Shown here in pieces: positions 1 through 7,642 of a stretch of 19,341 nt of DNA. The position numbers and the translations under genes are program-made. Numbering within the stretch: position 1 is the stretch's first letter; every line of letters starts with the position of its first letter. Source of the DNA: Chitinophagaceae bacterium (lineage in GTDB: Bacteria > Bacteroidota > Bacteroidia > Chitinophagales > Chitinophagaceae); NCBI GenBank assembly GCA_030151745.1, contig JASLDA010000146.1, forward strand, positions 1-19,341, written 5' to 3'. The notes under the pieces are model-generated. The model saw nothing but the letters and a program-made list of their open reading frames with translations. It made no database searches and had not been told where the DNA came from.

Positions 1-1137
1 TGGGCGGAGAATGCGGAGCAGGCAAACGAGGCCATCCTGGCTATCTGCCGGGAAAAAGGCGCGAAGCAGGTCGTGAAGAGCAAAAGCATGGTGACCGAGG
101 AGATCCACCTGAATGCCTTCCTTGCAGCTAACGATATCGGGAGCGTCGAGACCGACCTGGGCGAATATATCCAACAGCTGGACAACGAGCCGCCCTACCA
201 TATCGTCACGCCGGCGATGCACAAGAGCAAGGAAGACGTGGCGCGGGTATTCCACGAGAAGCTCGGCACGGAGCCTAACCTGACGCCTCCCGAGCTGACG
301 ATGATCGCGCGCGAAAAGCTGCGCTCCATGTACCTCACGGCGGAGGTCGGCGTCACCGGGGGCAACTTCCTCATCGCGGATACCGGCGCCGTATGCCTGA
401 CCGAGAACGAAGGCAACGGCCGGCTTTCGACCGCCTTCCCGAAGACGCATATCGCGATCGTCGGCATCGAGAAGGTCCTGCCCTCGCTCAGCGACCTCGA
501 CCTGTTCTGGCCCCTGCTGGCCACATACGGCACGGGGCAGAACGTAACGGCCTACAATACGGTTTTTACGGGGCCGCGGCAGCCGGGGGAAACCGATGGC
601 CCGGACGAGATGTACGTTATCCTGCTCGACAACGGGCGTACGAACCTGTATATGAGGCCGGAGGTGCGGGAGGGGCTTTACTGCATCCGCTGCGGATCCT
701 GCCTGAATGCCTGCCCCGTCTATAAGAATATAGGCGGGCATACGTATGCGGCCACGTACAGCGGGCCTATCGGATCCGTGATCTCGCCGCACCTGGCCTC
801 GCTGCCGGAATACAAACATCTCAGCTATGCGTCCTCGCTTTGCGGCGCCTGTACCCAGGCCTGCCCGGTGAAGATCAATATCCACGAGATGCTGCTCGAG
901 AACCGGAACATCGCCGCGGAGGAAGGGCTGAACGGAAAGGGCGAGAATATCGCCTGGAAGCTCTGGCGCCGGGGCATGCTCAGCAGGACGCTTATGAACA
1001 GCGCGGGGCCGGGTATGAAGAACTTCATGCTGAACCGGGTATTCGGAACTACCTGGCTGCACCGGCGCGCGGGCACCGAGTTTGCACCGAAGACCTTCGG
1101 ACAGCTTTACAGGCAGTATCAGAAAGAGAAGCCCTGA
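1..1137 (+). CDS. lutB: LutB-type lactate utilization iron-sulfur protein, 5' truncated by window edge
   Basis: The reading frame is open from base 1, so the start lies before the window; 378 residues are visible of a family usually about 460-475 long. LutB is the cytoplasmic iron-sulfur subunit of the LutABC complex that oxidises L-lactate to pyruvate. The visible part carries the end of the LUD (DUF162) domain, including TGGNFLIADTGAVCLTENEG, followed by two ferredoxin-type cluster motifs: CIRCGSCLNACP beginning at about visible residue 228 and CGACTQACP at about 281. This order of LUD domain then paired [4Fe-4S] motifs is the LutB arrangement. The TGA stop is 15 bases before the next gene, suggesting co-transcription. 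No lutC follows, unlike in many lut operons; lutA would be expected upstream, outside the window. The family assignment is firm; the physiological substrate is inferred. Confidence 0.92.
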   Translation, partial: WAENAEQANEAILAICREKGAKQVVKSKSMVTEEIHLNAFLAANDIGSVETDLGEYIQQLDNEPPYHIVTPAMHKSKEDVARVFHEKLGTEPNLTPPELTMIAREKLRSMYLTAEVGVTGGNFLIADTGAVCLTENEGNGRLSTAFPKTHIAIVGIEKVLPSLSDLDLFWPLLATYGTGQNVTAYNTVFTGPRQPGETDGPDEMYVILLDNGRTNLYMRPEVREGLYCIRCGSCLNACPVYKNIGGHTYAATYSGPIGSVISPHLASLPEYKHLSYASSLCGACTQACPVKINIHEMLLENRNIAAEEGLNGKGENIAWKLWRRGMLSRTLMNSAGPGMKNFMLNRVFGTTWLHRRAGTEFAPKTFGQLYRQYQKEKP

Positions 1138-1152
1138 GCCGCCGCTTTATCC

Positions 1153-2475
1153 ATGAACCAGGAAGCCGCCGCGGGAAAGATCCAGGTCACTGTCTGGGCG
1201 AAAAGCCACAGCCCGCGCCTGCGATATGTGTTGGACTGGCTGCTGAAAGAGCGGCTGGGCCTGGAGTACAGCTTGACGGGCGACAGCGCCGAGGTGCTGA
1301 AGGCCGAAGCGGGCCTGGCTTACGGCTGGCTGGACGGGCCGCCTTCCATTCACGATGCGGGGCTGCTCTGGGAGACCGGCATCCGGGAGCTGAAGCCGGA
1401 ATTTGCCGACTGGGAGGGGCTCCAAGCCCTGTTCCCCGACGGGGAAAGCGCCTGCGATATACAGTTCGATATGCTCAGCGGGATTTTTTACCTGCTGAGC
1501 CGGTACGAGGAATATCTTCCTTTTCCTCCGGATCGTCACGGGCGTTACCCGGCGGCCGCCAGCGTGCTGTTTCCCCTGCTGGAGCGCCCGGTCGTGGATG
1601 AATGGGTGGAGTCGCTGCGGCAGTTCCTGGAGCAGGTCTGGCAGGTTCCGATTCCGGCAAGGCCTTTTTCCTACGAAGCCTCGTATGATATCGATATCGC
1701 CTGGAAATACCGGAACAAAGGCTGGAAGCGCAATCTGGGCGCGGGCCTGAAAGACCTGCTTCGCGGGAGGTTCGGCCTGCTGCGGGAACGGATGCGGCCC
1801 GGCGCCGGCGATCCCTGGGACGCCCATGTATTTCTGTTTGCACAGCATATGATGGACGAGCTGCCTCCCCTGTATTTCGTATTGGCGGCGGCGGAGCCCT
1901 CGGCTTTCGACAAGAATATTTCACCGGAGCATCCCCGGATGAGCTCGCTGATCCAGGCCTTTGCGGGCGGCGGGAGGATCGGCATGCACCCCTCCTATTA
2001 CAGCGACTCGAAGCCGGGGCGCCTGGAAGCGGAGAAGGCCACGCTGGAGCGTCTTTCGGGCCGCAGCATCGTCCGTTCCCGCCAGCATTTCATCAGGCTC
2101 CTGTTTCCCGCGACCTATCGTCTCCTGCTGGCGGCCGGCATCACGGACGATTACAGCATGGGTTACAGCACCAGCTTCGGATTCCGGGCCGGCACCGGGA
2201 TGCCGTTTTCCTGGTACGACCTGGAGCGGGAGCAGGCAAGCACCCTCCGCGTGCATCCTTTCGCCTTTATGGACACTACGGGGCATTACGACCTCGGCCT
2301 GGATGCGGAAGAGGCCTTCCTGCGCCTGCGGCGCATGACGGAGCGGCTCATTGCGGCAAACAGCCGGCTGATCACGATCATGCACAACTTCTCCCTGGGC
2401 ACGGATGCCGAATGGCCGGGCTGGCGCGGGAGCTACGAGGCCTTTCTGAATGATCTGCGCAATGCAGGCCGGTAA
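1153..2475 (+). CDS. Polysaccharide deacetylase family protein (DUF7033-type)
   Basis: This 440-residue protein resembles the Bacteroidota polysaccharide deacetylases that have an N-terminal DUF7033-like region and a C-terminal NodB-like fold. Such enzymes remove acetyl groups from amino sugars of cell-surface polysaccharides; the substrate here is unknown. Visible marks are the N-terminal stretch LSRYEEYLPFPPDRHGRYP at about residues 115-135, the metal-binding aspartate region YDIDIAWKY near residue 178, and GMHPSYYSD near 277, which matches the H-P-S histidine motif of this branch. A late histidine pair (RVHPFAFMDTTGHYD) is also kept. I see no convincing signal peptide or membrane segment. 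The start chosen is the first ATG, 15 bases after the lutB-like stop, and the sequence from there (KIQVTVWAKSHSPRLRYVLDW) looks like the family N-terminus. The pairing with lutB may be positional rather than functional. Confidence 0.82.
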   Translation: MNQEAAAGKIQVTVWAKSHSPRLRYVLDWLLKERLGLEYSLTGDSAEVLKAEAGLAYGWLDGPPSIHDAGLLWETGIRELKPEFADWEGLQALFPDGESACDIQFDMLSGIFYLLSRYEEYLPFPPDRHGRYPAAASVLFPLLERPVVDEWVESLRQFLEQVWQVPIPARPFSYEASYDIDIAWKYRNKGWKRNLGAGLKDLLRGRFGLLRERMRPGAGDPWDAHVFLFAQHMMDELPPLYFVLAAAEPSAFDKNISPEHPRMSSLIQAFAGGGRIGMHPSYYSDSKPGRLEAEKATLERLSGRSIVRSRQHFIRLLFPATYRLLLAAGITDDYSMGYSTSFGFRAGTGMPFSWYDLEREQASTLRVHPFAFMDTTGHYDLGLDAEEAFLRLRRMTERLIAANSRLITIMHNFSLGTDAEWPGWRGSYEAFLNDLRNAGR

Positions 2476-2479
2476 GCGC

Positions 2480-2499
2480 GGAATCCCGCGCGGGATTCC
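2480..2499 (+). terminator. Perfect 20-bp palindrome after the deacetylase stop; possible hairpin terminator
   Basis: Starting 5 bases after the stop codon, GGAATCCCGCGCGGGATTCC is identical to its own reverse complement. As RNA it folds into at least an 8-bp GC-rich stem with a GCGC loop. No T-run follows, so intrinsic termination is uncertain. It could instead protect the 3' end of the lutB-deacetylase transcript or be a protein-binding site. Confidence 0.45.
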
Positions 2500-2610
2500 A
2501 GGGACGCCGTTTCATGCAGGAGGAAGCCCGGGATGTTAATGTTTGTTTCTCCCGTCTTTTTTGCCATCCCGGAATAGTCAAAACCTTTACCGGTTTTCCG
2601 GCTTTTCGAG

Positions 2611-2640
2611 TTGCCGGCGCAGGGAAGGGGCGTACCTTTG
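2611..2640 (+). promoter_or_regulatory. Bacteroidota-type promoter of mfd (TTG-N19-TAccTTTG)
   Basis: TTG at 2611-2613 is followed after exactly 19 bases by TACCTTTG at 2633-2640, matching the Bacteroidota sigma-ABfr consensus (-33 TTG, -7 TAnnTTTG). Only seven bases separate the -7 element from the mfd ATG at 2648. Transcription would therefore start almost at the start codon, giving a leaderless or near-leaderless mRNA. Confidence 0.75.
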
Positions 2641-2647
2641 CGCCCGG

Positions 2648-5600
2648 ATGAATCTGTCGGTTCTGTTGGGTGTTTACGGCAATGATTCCCGCCTGAAAGA
2701 GCTGGCGGCCGCCCTCTCCTTGCCCCAGCCTTTGCTTCGGGCGCATCTTACCGGATTGCAGGGCTCGGCGCCGGGCTTTATCGGCACAGCCGTCTGGCAG
2801 ACCTCGGACCTCAATCACGTCTTCGTTCTGACCGATAAGGAAGAGGCCGCCTATTTTCACAATGACCTGGAGCACCTGACCGGCGCGCTGGATATCCATT
2901 ACTTCCCAGATTCCTTCAAGCGCAGCGGCAATTTCAGCGACCTGAACAGCAGTCATGTCATGCTGCGCACCGAGGCCCTCAGCAAGTTCAACGGCGACCG
3001 CGTCCGCAAGAAAGTGCTGGTGACCTATCCCGAGGCGCTCTTCGAGAAGGTGGTGAACCCCAAGGCCCTCTCCAAGAACATGATCCAGATCCGCAGCGGC
3101 GAGAACATCAAGCCGGATCTGCTCATGGCGCAGTTCGTGGAGCTGGGCTTCCGCCGCGAGGACTTCGTATACGAGCCGGGGCAATTCGCCATGCGCGGCG
3201 GCATCCTGGACGTGTATTCGTTCGGCAATGAGCATCCCTACCGCATCGAGCTGTTCGGGAACGAAGTGGACAGCATCCGGATCTTCAATCCCGAGACGCA
3301 GCTTTCGGAACGCAAGCTGCTTTCCGTCAGCATTCTTCCCAACGTAGAGACGAAGTTCAGCACGGGTGAGAAGATCTCCCTGCTGGAATACCTGCCGGCG
3401 AACACGGCGTTCTGGTTTAAGGATCTTGACTTTTGCCTGGCCAAGCTTGCGCAGATGGAGCAGGAGCTGCCGGAGCGGATCACGCTTGGAACCATAGACG
3501 AGGATCACGAAGAGCACGCCCAGAAGGAGCTTACGCATGCCGACTTCGAGCAGAGCGATGCCTGGGCCGGAAAGCTGCGGCAACGCCACCTGCTGGAATG
3601 GGGGAAAGGCTTCGGGACGTTTACGGCGCCGACGGCAAGCATCGCCTTCGACACCGAGATCCAGCCCTCCTTCAACCGCAACTTCGAGCTGCTGACCGCG
3701 GACCTGAAGAAGCGCTGCGGGGCGAATTGCACGGCCTACATCTTCGCGGAGCAGGCCAAGCAGCTGGAGCGCCTCCGCACCATCTTCGAGGACACCAATG
3801 CGGAGGTCAGCTTCGTGCCTGTGCCGACGGCGATCTCGAAGGGATTTATCGATAACGATCACAAGGTCGTCTGCTATACGGATCACCAGATCTTCCAGCG
3901 CTATCACAAGTATGCGGTCAAGCAGGCATACAGCAAGGGCAAGGCGATTACGCTGAAGGCATTGCGGGAGCTGCAGCCCGGCGATTTCGTGACGCATATC
4001 GATCACGGCGTCGGGGTGTACAGCGGGCTGCAGAAGATCGAGGTCAACGGCAATATGCAGGAGGCGGTGCGTATCATCTACCGCGACAATGACGTGCTCT
4101 ACGTCAATATCAACTCCCTGCACAAGATCTCGAAATACACCGGCAAGGAAGGCTCGCCGCCCAAGGTGAACAAGCTCGGGTCGGATGCCTGGGAAAAGCT
4201 CAAGAACAAGACCAAGAAGCAGGTCAAGGACATTGCGGCGGACCTCATCCGCCTCTATGCGAAGCGCAAGGCCAGCAAGGGCTTTGCGCATACGCCGGAT
4301 ACATACCTGCAGACGGAGCTGGAAGCCTCGTTCTTCTACGAGGACACCCCGGACCAGGCCAAGGCGACCGCCGATGTGAAGCGCGACATGGAGGCCGAAA
4401 GCCCCATGGACCGCCTCGTCTGCGGCGATGTCGGCTTCGGCAAGACGGAAGTGGCTATCCGCGCGGCCTTCAAGACGATCGTCGACGGCAAGCAGGCCGC
4501 CATCCTGGTGCCTACCACCATCCTGGCCTACCAGCATTACCAGACCTTCAAAGAGCGCCTGAAAGATTTCCCCTGCACGGTGGATTACGTCAACCGCTTC
4601 AAGAGCGCGAAGGAAAAGAAGGAAACCCTGCAAAAGCTGGAACAGGGCAAGATCGATATCATCATCGGCACGCACGGGCTGCTGGGCAAGGATGTCAAGT
4701 TCAAGGACCTCGGCGTGCTGATCATAGACGAAGAGCAGAAGTTCGGCGTGGCTGCCAAGGAAAAGCTGCGCGAGCGCAAGGCCTCCGTCGATACACTGAC
4801 GCTTACCGCGACGCCGATCCCGCGCACGCTCCAGTTCTCGCTCATGAGCGCCCGGGACCTCAGCATCATCAACACGCCGCCGCCCAACCGGCAGCCGGTG
4901 CATACGGAGGTGATGGTCTTCGACGAGGAAGCGATCCGCGACGCAATCTATTACGAAACGAACCGCGGCGGCCAGGTGTACTTCGTGCACAACCGCGTGC
5001 AGAGCCTCCCGGACATGATGGGCAAGCTCAAGGCGCTCTGCCACGACCTGAGCTTCGTAATGGCGCACGGGCAGATGGAAGGCCATAAGCTCGAGCAGGC
5101 GCTGGCCGATTTCATCTCCTACAAGTACGACGTGCTTTGCTGCACGAACATCGTCGAGAGCGGCGTGGACATCTCGAACGCGAACACCATCATCATCAAC
5201 AACGCGCACAACTACGGGCTTTCCGACCTGCACCAGCTGCGCGGCCGGGTGGGACGTTCCAATAAAAAGGCATTCTGCTACCTCATCGCGCCGCCCTATA
5301 TCACGCTGCCGGACGACAGCCGCAAACGCCTGCAGACGCTGGAGCAGTTCAGCGAGCTGGGCTCGGGCTTCCAGATTGCCATGCGCGACCTCGACATCCG
5401 CGGCGCAGGCAACCTGCTTGGCGGGGAGCAGAGCGGCTTCATCACGGACATGGGCTTCGAGATGTACCAGAAAATACTGGCCGAAGCCATGCGGGAGCTG
5501 AAGACTACAGACTTCAAGGATGTCTTTGCCGATGAGCTCGAGCGGCAGAAGGACTTCGTTTCCGACTGTACCATCGATACCGACCTGGAGATCCTGATTC

Positions 5601-6010
5601 CCGACAGCTATGTCGAGAATATCACGGAGCGCCTTTCCCTGTATACGCAGCTGGATGACCTGGAACGGCCGGAGGATATCCAGGCCTTCAAGGAAATGCT
5701 GGTCGACCGTTTCGGCCCGATGCCGCCTCAGGTCGAGGATCTCTTCACCGCACTGCGCTGCCGCCACGTGGCCAAGAACCTGGGCTTCGAAAAGCTGATC
5801 CTCAAGAACGGCGCGTTGCGGCTGTATTTCATCGGCAACCCGGATTCGCCTTATTTCGAGAGCGATACTTTCAAGCGTATCATGCAGCATATCCAGACCA
5901 CCGCTACGCACAAGGCCCGCCTCAAGCAGGTGGGCATGAACTTCATGCTGCTGGCCGACGGGTTCAAGGGAATCGGCGAGGTGCTGTGGTTCCTGGAAGG
6001 GATGGGGTGA
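2648..6010 (+). CDS. mfd: Transcription-repair coupling factor Mfd
   Basis: Mfd removes RNA polymerase stalled at DNA lesions and recruits UvrA for nucleotide excision repair. The 1120-residue protein is of usual family length. An N-terminal UvrB-like part is followed by the RNA-polymerase interaction (CarD-like) domain starting near residue 442 (LQPGDFVTHIDHGVGVY). Next comes the SF2 translocase: Walker A GDVGFGKTE at about 593, Walker B IIDEEQKFGV with D694, motif III TATPIPRTLQ, and C-terminal motifs VESGVDISNAN and QLRGRVGRS. A C-terminal TRCF domain follows. The frame is open back to a TTG at 2543, but the ATG at 2648 is preferred because a full promoter ends just upstream and the earlier residues look like translated non-coding DNA. 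It is transcribed alone and faces the HNH gene convergently, 37 bases away. Confidence 0.97.
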   Translation: MNLSVLLGVYGNDSRLKELAAALSLPQPLLRAHLTGLQGSAPGFIGTAVWQTSDLNHVFVLTDKEEAAYFHNDLEHLTGALDIHYFPDSFKRSGNFSDLNSSHVMLRTEALSKFNGDRVRKKVLVTYPEALFEKVVNPKALSKNMIQIRSGENIKPDLLMAQFVELGFRREDFVYEPGQFAMRGGILDVYSFGNEHPYRIELFGNEVDSIRIFNPETQLSERKLLSVSILPNVETKFSTGEKISLLEYLPANTAFWFKDLDFCLAKLAQMEQELPERITLGTIDEDHEEHAQKELTHADFEQSDAWAGKLRQRHLLEWGKGFGTFTAPTASIAFDTEIQPSFNRNFELLTADLKKRCGANCTAYIFAEQAKQLERLRTIFEDTNAEVSFVPVPTAISKGFIDNDHKVVCYTDHQIFQRYHKYAVKQAYSKGKAITLKALRELQPGDFVTHIDHGVGVYSGLQKIEVNGNMQEAVRIIYRDNDVLYVNINSLHKISKYTGKEGSPPKVNKLGSDAWEKLKNKTKKQVKDIAADLIRLYAKRKASKGFAHTPDTYLQTELEASFFYEDTPDQAKATADVKRDMEAESPMDRLVCGDVGFGKTEVAIRAAFKTIVDGKQAAILVPTTILAYQHYQTFKERLKDFPCTVDYVNRFKSAKEKKETLQKLEQGKIDIIIGTHGLLGKDVKFKDLGVLIIDEEQKFGVAAKEKLRERKASVDTLTLTATPIPRTLQFSLMSARDLSIINTPPPNRQPVHTEVMVFDEEAIRDAIYYETNRGGQVYFVHNRVQSLPDMMGKLKALCHDLSFVMAHGQMEGHKLEQALADFISYKYDVLCCTNIVESGVDISNANTIIINNAHNYGLSDLHQLRGRVGRSNKKAFCYLIAPPYITLPDDSRKRLQTLEQFSELGSGFQIAMRDLDIRGAGNLLGGEQSGFITDMGFEMYQKILAEAMRELKTTDFKDVFADELERQKDFVSDCTIDTDLEILIPDSYVENITERLSLYTQLDDLERPEDIQAFKEMLVDRFGPMPPQVEDLFTALRCRHVAKNLGFEKLILKNGALRLYFIGNPDSPYFESDTFKRIMQHIQTTATHKARLKQVGMNFMLLADGFKGIGEVLWFLEGMG

Positions 6011-6014
6011 TTAA

Positions 6015-6057
6015 GATCCTGAGATTTTAGATCTTAGATTGAAGATTTTAGATTGGC
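6015..6057. repeat. Heptamer repeat array A between mfd and the HNH gene
   Basis: After an 8-base first unit (6015-6022), five 7-bp units follow in perfect phase from 6023 to 6057. They are variants of GATTTTA; two units are exactly GATTTTA, and others read GATCTTA and GATTGAA. The array starts 5 bases after the mfd stop and runs over the HNH stop codon, which lies inside a GATTTTA unit (6044-6050). TAAGATC (6012-6018) also pairs with GATCTTA (6030-6036), so a hairpin with an 11-base loop is possible. The block is AT-rich in a GC-rich region. Confidence 0.7.
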
Positions 6058-6632
6058 GTGGTCTTGTTCTGCTTCCGCAGCTCCCGGTCGCGGGCCGTCT
6101 TTGCCTTGTGACAGCCTGCGCAAAGCGGCATCCAGTTGCCCAGCCAGCAGGCGCCCCCGCCGCGATGCACGGGGATAACGTGATCCCATTCGATGGCGGT
6201 GCTGGGCCGCTTCCGGCGGGGCTTCTGCTTCATCGGCACATCCCCGCATACCGCGCAGGCCGTGCCGTAATACGCCTTCAGGCAGGCAGTCAGCTCGCGG
6301 CGGCGCCCGGCGATCACGGCATATACCCACCAGGCAAATTCCCCGCATTCCAGGCCGGCCCAGCGCCGCTGCCGGCCGCTCAGTTCCCGGCCGCAGCCGC
6401 AGTCGCAGATGCCGTCCGCCTTCTTCGGGAAAAGCAGCTCCATGCTGAGATTGGCCTTGGTCTGGATGCGCTTCGTCGCCTGCAGGCCGGCGCCGTTCCG
6501 GGCGTACAGCTCGGTGGGATCGTAGCTGATGACGCGCTCGATAATGGGCGCATACTTCCCGCGGATTTTTAAAGGACGGGGCACTAGGGGCAAACGACAG
6601 GATTCGGGCTGCAGCAGGAAGAAATCCGACAC
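6048..6632 (-). CDS. HNH endonuclease family protein
   Basis: The C-terminal third is a clear HNH nuclease domain, a metal-dependent DNA-cutting fold. It contains the zinc knuckle pair C126xxC129, the core EWDHVIPVHRGGG with D150 and H151, N166, and LCAGCHKAKT (C171, C174, H175). A cysteine-rich patch CDCGC at 76-80 could bind another zinc. The start chosen is GTG at 6632, four bases after a TACCTTTG promoter element, giving 194 residues; an upstream ATG at 6734 in the same frame would add 34 residues that would have to be transcribed from further upstream. No methyltransferase, integrase or intron sequence adjoins it. It could be a solitary restriction-like nuclease, a homing-type nuclease, or a domesticated repair enzyme. 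Heptamer repeats lie on both sides in opposite orientation. The family call is firm; the role is unknown. Confidence 0.85.
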   Translation of the reverse strand: MSDFFLLQPESCRLPLVPRPLKIRGKYAPIIERVISYDPTELYARNGAGLQATKRIQTKANLSMELLFPKKADGICDCGCGRELSGRQRRWAGLECGEFAWWVYAVIAGRRRELTACLKAYYGTACAVCGDVPMKQKPRRKRPSTAIEWDHVIPVHRGGGACWLGNWMPLCAGCHKAKTARDRELRKQNKTTPI

Positions 6633-6636
6633 GGTG

Positions 6637-6644
6637 CAAAGGTA
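6637..6644 (-). promoter_or_regulatory. Bacteroidota -7 element for the HNH gene
   Basis: On the minus strand this reads TACCTTTG, a full match to TAnnTTTG. A TTG lies 23 bases upstream (complement of 6668-6670), a little further than the ideal 19. The candidate GTG start codon follows after only four bases, so the message would be essentially leaderless. Confidence 0.55.
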
Positions 6645-6737
6645 CCGTGCTCCCCGTACCGGGCATGCAATCTGCGCTGCGATTGGCAGCAGGCAACAAT
6701 CGTCCCCCGAAGCATGCCGAAGATCGCCGGTCATAAA

Positions 6738-6758
6738 TTCAGTCTGGAATCTTAAATC
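6738..6758. repeat. Heptamer repeat array B at the stop of the 282-aa secreted protein gene
   Basis: On the minus strand, three 7-bp units (GATTTAA, GATTCCA, GACTGAA) follow directly after the TAG stop codon at 6759-6761 with no spacer. They belong to the same unit family as array A, but lie on the opposite strand. The array is short, so on its own it would be weak; shared units with the other two arrays support it. Confidence 0.5.
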
Positions 6759-7607
6759 CTATAGGCTTCCCTTTGCTATGGCCTTCGTCGCGAGCATAGC
6801 CACGAACGGCAGCTGCCCTGTCGTGATCGGGCTGTCGGCGGGCCCGAGCACGATGCGGTCCTCTAAGCGCTCCCCGTTCCGGAAGACATAGACCGTTGCG
6901 CCGCCCAGGCTGACCCAGGCTATCGCAGCAATCCCGCCGTTCAAGTTCCGGATGATATAGTGATACTCGTTCGAGCCGATACCGTTGCTCGGCGGGACGG
7001 TAACGAGCTCCCAGGACCCGATCACTGTATTCCCCTGTCCTACCTTGCCGAACTGGTTTGCCGTGACGGGCTTGCTTTTATCCCGCTCTACGGGAGTGAA
7101 TTCCCCGGTTATCAGCTTTACCATGCTGTCATTCATCCTGGCGAACATTTCCGGATAGTTCGGCTGGGCGTTCCGGGCGAAGTACTCCCGCACGGCCGGC
7201 TCGTTCAGCTTGCCTTCCGCCGTCAGCAGGTTGTTCTTGATCACATGCTCGCCTACGTCCCGGAAGGTGTTGAGCGACTCGTTGAAATTGTCCCGGGACG
7301 CCGCCAGCCCGAGACTGTTGCAGCGGATGGTATAGTACCAGTGCGTAGGACCGCCGAGCGTATCGCGGAACCACTGCAGCATATAGCCGATGAGCTCCGT
7401 GGACTCTGCCGGGTCCATCACGAAATAGTTCTTCCCCACGCCGAGGCCCAGATTCACCTTGCCGATCTTTACCCGCTCGCTTGTCAGCTTGGCGACGGCC
7501 GTGCCGTTTGAGCTGAACTCGCCGGATTTTTTGTTGAACTCGAGGTTTTGCGCGCTGGTGGTTCCTGCAAGTGTTAAGAATAGCAGGATATAAAGGGTGG
7601 TTTTCAT
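6759..7607 (-). CDS. Secreted protein of unknown function, 282 residues
   Basis: I do not recognise a family. The protein starts with a typical signal peptide: positive MK, a hydrophobic stretch to about residue 15, and likely cleavage after TTSA (residue 19). It therefore acts in the periplasm, at the cell surface or outside. The mature part is mixed alpha/beta in appearance, with several aromatic-rich segments (WFRDTLGGPTHWYYTIRCN near residue 84) and a C-terminal half rich in beta-type sequence (YHYIIRNLNGGIAAIAWVSL). There is a single conserved-looking cysteine and no lipobox. The ATG at 7607 is the only good start, being just before the signal peptide. A TAATTTTG element (minus strand, 7628-7635) could be its -7 box. 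It is divergent from another secreted protein gene with 35 bases between them, so the two may be co-regulated. Confidence 0.7.
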   Translation of the reverse strand: MKTTLYILLFLTLAGTTSAQNLEFNKKSGEFSSNGTAVAKLTSERVKIGKVNLGLGVGKNYFVMDPAESTELIGYMLQWFRDTLGGPTHWYYTIRCNSLGLAASRDNFNESLNTFRDVGEHVIKNNLLTAEGKLNEPAVREYFARNAQPNYPEMFARMNDSMVKLITGEFTPVERDKSKPVTANQFGKVGQGNTVIGSWELVTVPPSNGIGSNEYHYIIRNLNGGIAAIAWVSLGGATVYVFRNGERLEDRIVLGPADSPITTGQLPFVAMLATKAIAKGSL

Positions 7608-7642
7608 CTTTGAACTTTCTTTGCAGCCAAAATTAACAACAG

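Noticed and set aside
2533..2577. 14-codon open frame (MLMFVSPVFFAIPE) preceded by a perfect AGGAGG
   Set aside because: It is very short, lies upstream of the mfd promoter and would need read-through from the previous operon. Shine-Dalgarno sequences are not the rule in this phylum, so this is probably chance.
2543..2647. N-terminal extension of mfd from a TTG codon
   Set aside because: The stretch contains the mfd promoter and encodes residues unlike any Mfd N-terminus; the ATG at 2648 fits better.
2378..5911. Very long open frame (1177 codons) on the minus strand, antisense to mfd
   Set aside because: It mirrors mfd codons in a GC-rich gene, where antisense stops are rare. The translation is rich in Leu, Val, His, Asp and Arg without any domain, and mfd on the other strand is unmistakable.
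6034..6699. Second minus-strand frame overlapping the HNH gene
   Set aside because: It is Arg/Ala/Pro-rich shadow sequence with no motif, while the other frame has a complete HNH motif.
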